Of a DNA stretch of 64,000 bases, positions 61,833-64,000 are shown piece after piece. The position numbers and the translations under genes are program-made. The DNA is from Candidatus Enterococcus moelleringii (GTDB lineage: Bacteria > Bacillota > Bacilli > Lactobacillales > Enterococcaceae). The stretch's first letter is position 1. Every line of letters starts with the position of its first letter. The notes beneath the pieces are model-generated. The model did no database searches. It was not told where the DNA came from and saw only the letters and a program-made list of their open reading frames with translations. The stretch is taken from contig NZ_JAFREM010000016.1 in assembly GCF_017377575.1 (NCBI RefSeq), positions 1-64,000 of the forward strand, read 5' to 3'.

Positions 61833-61850
61833 CACCGTGAAGTAAAATAA
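61833..61850 (+). other. attR with remnant of the original rpmG end
   Basis: CACCGTGAAGTAAAATAA still reads H-R-E-V-K-stop like the end of rpmG, with GTA in place of GTT for Val. Confidence 0.85.
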
Positions 61851-61859
61851 TAGTAAAAT

Positions 61860-61899
61860 GGCCGAAATCTTTTGAAAGAAGGATTTTGGTCTTTTTTTT
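61860..61899 (+). terminator. Original rpmG terminator, displaced
   Basis: A 10-bp stem with G-U pairs (GGCCGAAATC / GATTTTGGTC) is followed by eight T residues, ten bases after the rpmG remnant. Confidence 0.8.
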
Positions 61900-61907
61900 C
61901 GCAAAAA

Positions 61908-61946
61908 AACCTGGAATCCCGTTTAACCGAGATTCCAGGTTTTAGT
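61908..61946. terminator. Terminator downstream of the permease gene
   Basis: A stem of about 15 bp with two mismatches (AAACCTGGAATC / GATTCCAGGTTT) has A and T runs on the two sides; it serves the minus-strand permease. Confidence 0.85.
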
Positions 61947-61950
61947 CTAA

Positions 61951-63390
61951 TTAAGATAGCTTTCTTCGTTCTCTTCGTGCCCACATTGGCAAAATCATCC
62001 CTAATAGAATCAGTACAAATGGCGTCAAGATATTAGAAACCAGTTGGAAGATCCAAGAAGAAGGATCAGCTGCATAATCGGCTTTCGGAATCATCCCTAA
62101 GATACAGGCAAAAGCTGTAAAGGCAAAGCACCACAAGCCTACAATGAAACCGAGCTTGGGATTTTTAATGAATTTGTATTCCGAATGGAACTTTTTGTAT
62201 TGACGATTCAACATCATGTAAGCGAAGAATACCCAAACGTAACGCATCGGCATAACAACTGAATTTAGGTTGGTTAGCCATTTAACCAGTTCGCTCATAT
62301 TCTTAATCCCGAAAATCGGCAGGATAATAATCAGGCTGACTAAAACCCCAGTTAACAAGTAACCATTGATCAAGGTTCCTTTAGAAGTCCGTTTTCGCAG
62401 CCAGCTGGGAACAAATTCTGGATCCGCTTCGGAAAGTAAGATTTTCAATGGTGCATCAATTGAAAAGGCCAAGGCGGAAGCTTGAACTGCTGCTTGAGCA
62501 AAGCCATAAACTACCATAAAGAAGTCACCCACACCGAAATGATTACCTAAAATTTGAAAAGCACTATAGGCACCATTTGCCATCAAATCCTCTGGGATAC
62601 GGTTACTGTTGAATAATAACCCCATAGCGACTGAACCTAAAACAGCGCTCAAACCAACCATTACCGCCATGAAAATCATCGCTTTAGGGAAATTCTTGGT
62701 AGGACGGTCAATTGAATTTACATAAGGAGAGATTTTTTCTGCTCCACCAACGGCAAAAACCAGCATCGAAATCGTTGCAAAATAGCTTAAATTAAAATCT
62801 GGAACATAAGTGCTAAGCTGATCCATTTGCGGCGTAGCTGCTGTAAAGGAAGAATCCATAAAAGGAATGGCTACTGCCAAGATAATAAATAGAATAGACA
62901 TGACCAGCATCCCGGAACCTGCGACACTCCCGATTACTTTTAAGGTAGTTAACCCTTTCGTTGATAAGAACAGGAATACCAGAAAGATGAGCAGCGAAAT
63001 AATTGCGACGGTTTGTACACTCATACTAGTTGCAACATCGCCATTACGCTTAAATACCCAACCTAAGGCAATCAGTACCGATTGCGGTTTTTGCGCTAAG
63101 TAAGTGATGTGCACCACCCAATAAGTCCAAGCAGCGTAATAAGCCAGACGACGGCTGTTGGTAGTTTCTTGAATCCACGAACTTACACCGCCAGAGTTGC
63201 TTTTAAAGGTAGAGCCCAACTGACCAACAATTAGTGCATAAGGAATAAAATATAAAGCCATAATAAGAATCCATGAGGTAACTACGGATAGTCCCTGTTG
63301 AGCATAGTTGTTAACTACATTACCAAACCCCCAGACCATACTAAAGGCTATCATTGATACCGTGAACCAGCGGATCTTTTTCTCGTCCAT
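61951..63390 (-). CDS. APC-family amino-acid permease
   Basis: This 479-aa integral membrane protein has 12 predicted transmembrane helices. It belongs to the amino acid-polyamine-organocation superfamily, with the first-helix pattern MVWGFGNVVNN and the later FAVGGAEKISPYVNSI typical of the glutamate/GABA antiporter-like branch. Substrate not deducible. I start at the second of two adjacent ATG codons (63390), seven bases from GGAG. Native chromosomal neighbour of rpmG before the element inserted. Confidence 0.88.
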   Translation of the reverse strand: MDEKKIRWFTVSMIAFSMVWGFGNVVNNYAQQGLSVVTSWILIMALYFIPYALIVGQLGSTFKSNSGGVSSWIQETTNSRRLAYYAAWTYWVVHITYLAQKPQSVLIALGWVFKRNGDVATSMSVQTVAIISLLIFLVFLFLSTKGLTTLKVIGSVAGSGMLVMSILFIILAVAIPFMDSSFTAATPQMDQLSTYVPDFNLSYFATISMLVFAVGGAEKISPYVNSIDRPTKNFPKAMIFMAVMVGLSAVLGSVAMGLLFNSNRIPEDLMANGAYSAFQILGNHFGVGDFFMVVYGFAQAAVQASALAFSIDAPLKILLSEADPEFVPSWLRKRTSKGTLINGYLLTGVLVSLIIILPIFGIKNMSELVKWLTNLNSVVMPMRYVWVFFAYMMLNRQYKKFHSEYKFIKNPKLGFIVGLWCFAFTAFACILGMIPKADYAADPSSWIFQLVSNILTPFVLILLGMILPMWARRERRKLS

Positions 63391-63805
63391 CATTTTTCTC
63401 CAATCTTTTTATTTGAAAAATGTCACCCCGTCGAACTAAACCAACGTATTCAACAAGATTACCCTTTCATAATAAGTATAAAACGTTTTCTATTAGTCAA
63501 ATGAAAAGGTTAAAACTTTTTCATTTATATCTCGAAAGAATTTTTCGTAGGAAGAAAAATCGCTTAATGACGGTAATAGTAAATAACATTTTACTAATAA
63601 CTCTCACGCTTAGCTCATTTAAGCTTTTGGAGCGAGCCCCTGGAATTGGATTGCGAACTTTATTCTTTACAAATGAAAGAAATAGTTGAAAAATATTCAT
63701 AGTTTCATAAGGAAAACCTAAACTTCAAATGGTAAAACAAGAGATAACCCAAAAAGTGATTTGGTTACTTGATCGAAAGTTCATTTAAGAAAAGGAGTGA
63801 TTTTT
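63391..63805. other. Divergent intergenic region with a cre-like palindrome
   Basis: No convincing gene. TATAAAACGTTTTCTA (63477-63492) resembles a catabolite-responsive element; it would sit in the permease promoter region. A promoter for the rightward gene was not clearly seen. Confidence 0.3.
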
Positions 63806-64000
63806 TTGCGGAAAGTACCACCAATTTTAAAGCCGATCGCTCTGATGACGATATCAATTTTAGTAGCTACAGCTACAGGGGTGGCGAATGGAGCAAGTTA
63901 TCGTCAGCCGAGATCGGACAGTTCAACTACTTCTGAAACAACAATTAGCGAGACGCCGACAACCTCTACAACTTCCAGCGAGAGTGTTGTGGTTCCAGAT
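63806..64000 (+). CDS. Secreted Ser/Thr-rich protein, 5' part
   Basis: Only the first 65 codons are in the window. TTG start at 63806, eight bases after AAAGGAG. Residues 2-8 are basic, about 9-29 are hydrophobic (PIALMTISILVATATGVANG), and a Thr/Ser-rich low-complexity linker follows (SSTTSETTIS and on). This fits a signal peptide and a wall-spanning or linker segment of an exported protein. Function cannot be told from this part. Confidence 0.7.
   Translation, partial: MRKVPPILKPIALMTISILVATATGVANGASYRQPRSDSSTTSETTISETPTTSTTSSESVVVPD

Larger units (their letters stand above)
42572..61850. mobile_element. 19.3-kb integrated phage-like element with orphan tape measure
   Basis: The element lies between attL in rpmG and attR at 61833-61850. 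From left it carries an integrase, divergent repressors, a DnaD/DnaB-type replication module and ArpU-like regulators. A 1537-aa tape-measure gene and a cargo block of membrane, Ntn-hydrolase and Acb2-like genes follow. No terminase, portal, capsid, major tail, baseplate, holin or lysin is recognisable, so it cannot form a virion alone. Genes run rightward except integrase and repressor. It could be a phage satellite or a remnant prophage. One gene is broken, the others are open. Confidence 0.88.

Noticed and set aside
42572-61850. Conjugative element (ICE/IME) interpretation
   Set aside because: No relaxase, coupling protein, oriT-like region or type IV secretion gene is visible; the repressor, ArpU-like and tape-measure genes are phage-type.
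63420-63689. 89-aa ORF in the permease/secreted-protein gap
   Set aside because: No ribosome site, irregular basic composition, and it covers the divergent promoter region.

Overview
The window is chromosomal DNA from a low-GC Gram-positive coccus, almost certainly an Enterococcus. The grounds are the HPr sequence (His15 and Ser46 in an enterococcal context), the bgsA-bgsB glycolipid glucosyltransferase pair, the FabT-led fab/acc cluster, a T-box thrS, a CtsR/HrcA-type heat-shock control region and strong AGGAGG ribosome sites. I cannot name the species.

Layout of the core chromosome, 1-42.6 kb: an L,D-transpeptidase and prfC diverge at the left. They are followed by a polytopic GT-C-like protein, a DUF1827-type gene and clpE, then ptsHI, bgsA-bgsB, a beta-hydroxyacid dehydrogenase, ykuJ and cfa. 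The type II fatty acid cluster follows (fabT-fabH-acpP-fabD-fabG-fabF-accB-fabZ-accC-accD-accA) and has no enoyl reductase. Next are a polar amino-acid ABC transporter with two binding proteins, the yqeG-yqeH-yhbY-nadD-yqeK-rsfS-methyltransferase operon, tmcAL, yebC2, a small membrane protein, helD, a 4-oxalocrotonate tautomerase, T-box-thrS, a class B PBP, a glutathione peroxidase and rpmG. The genes are tightly packed, and most transcription units end in an obvious intrinsic terminator.

From 42.55 to 61.85 kb there is a 19.3 kb integrated phage-like element inserted in the 3' end of rpmG. An 18-bp near-perfect direct repeat (17/18) marks attL and attR, and both copies encode the last five L33 residues and the stop. 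The element has an integrase, divergent CI/Cro-type repressors with paired operators, a DnaD/DnaB-type replication module, two tandem ArpU-like regulators and one 1537-aa tail tape-measure protein. It has no terminase, portal, capsid, other tail, holin or endolysin gene that I can recognise. At the right end is a cargo block: two paralogous 247-aa membrane proteins bracketing an Sm-like small protein, a broken gene, an Acb2-like (anti-CBASS sponge) candidate, a proteasome/HslV-like Ntn-hydrolase and a winged-helix protein. It is either a satellite-like element or a prophage remnant that kept its tape measure intact.

Beyond attR, at 61.86-64 kb, the displaced original rpmG terminator, an APC-family amino-acid permease (minus strand) and the start of a secreted Ser/Thr-rich protein complete the window. 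I found no tRNA, rRNA, CRISPR array or insertion sequence.
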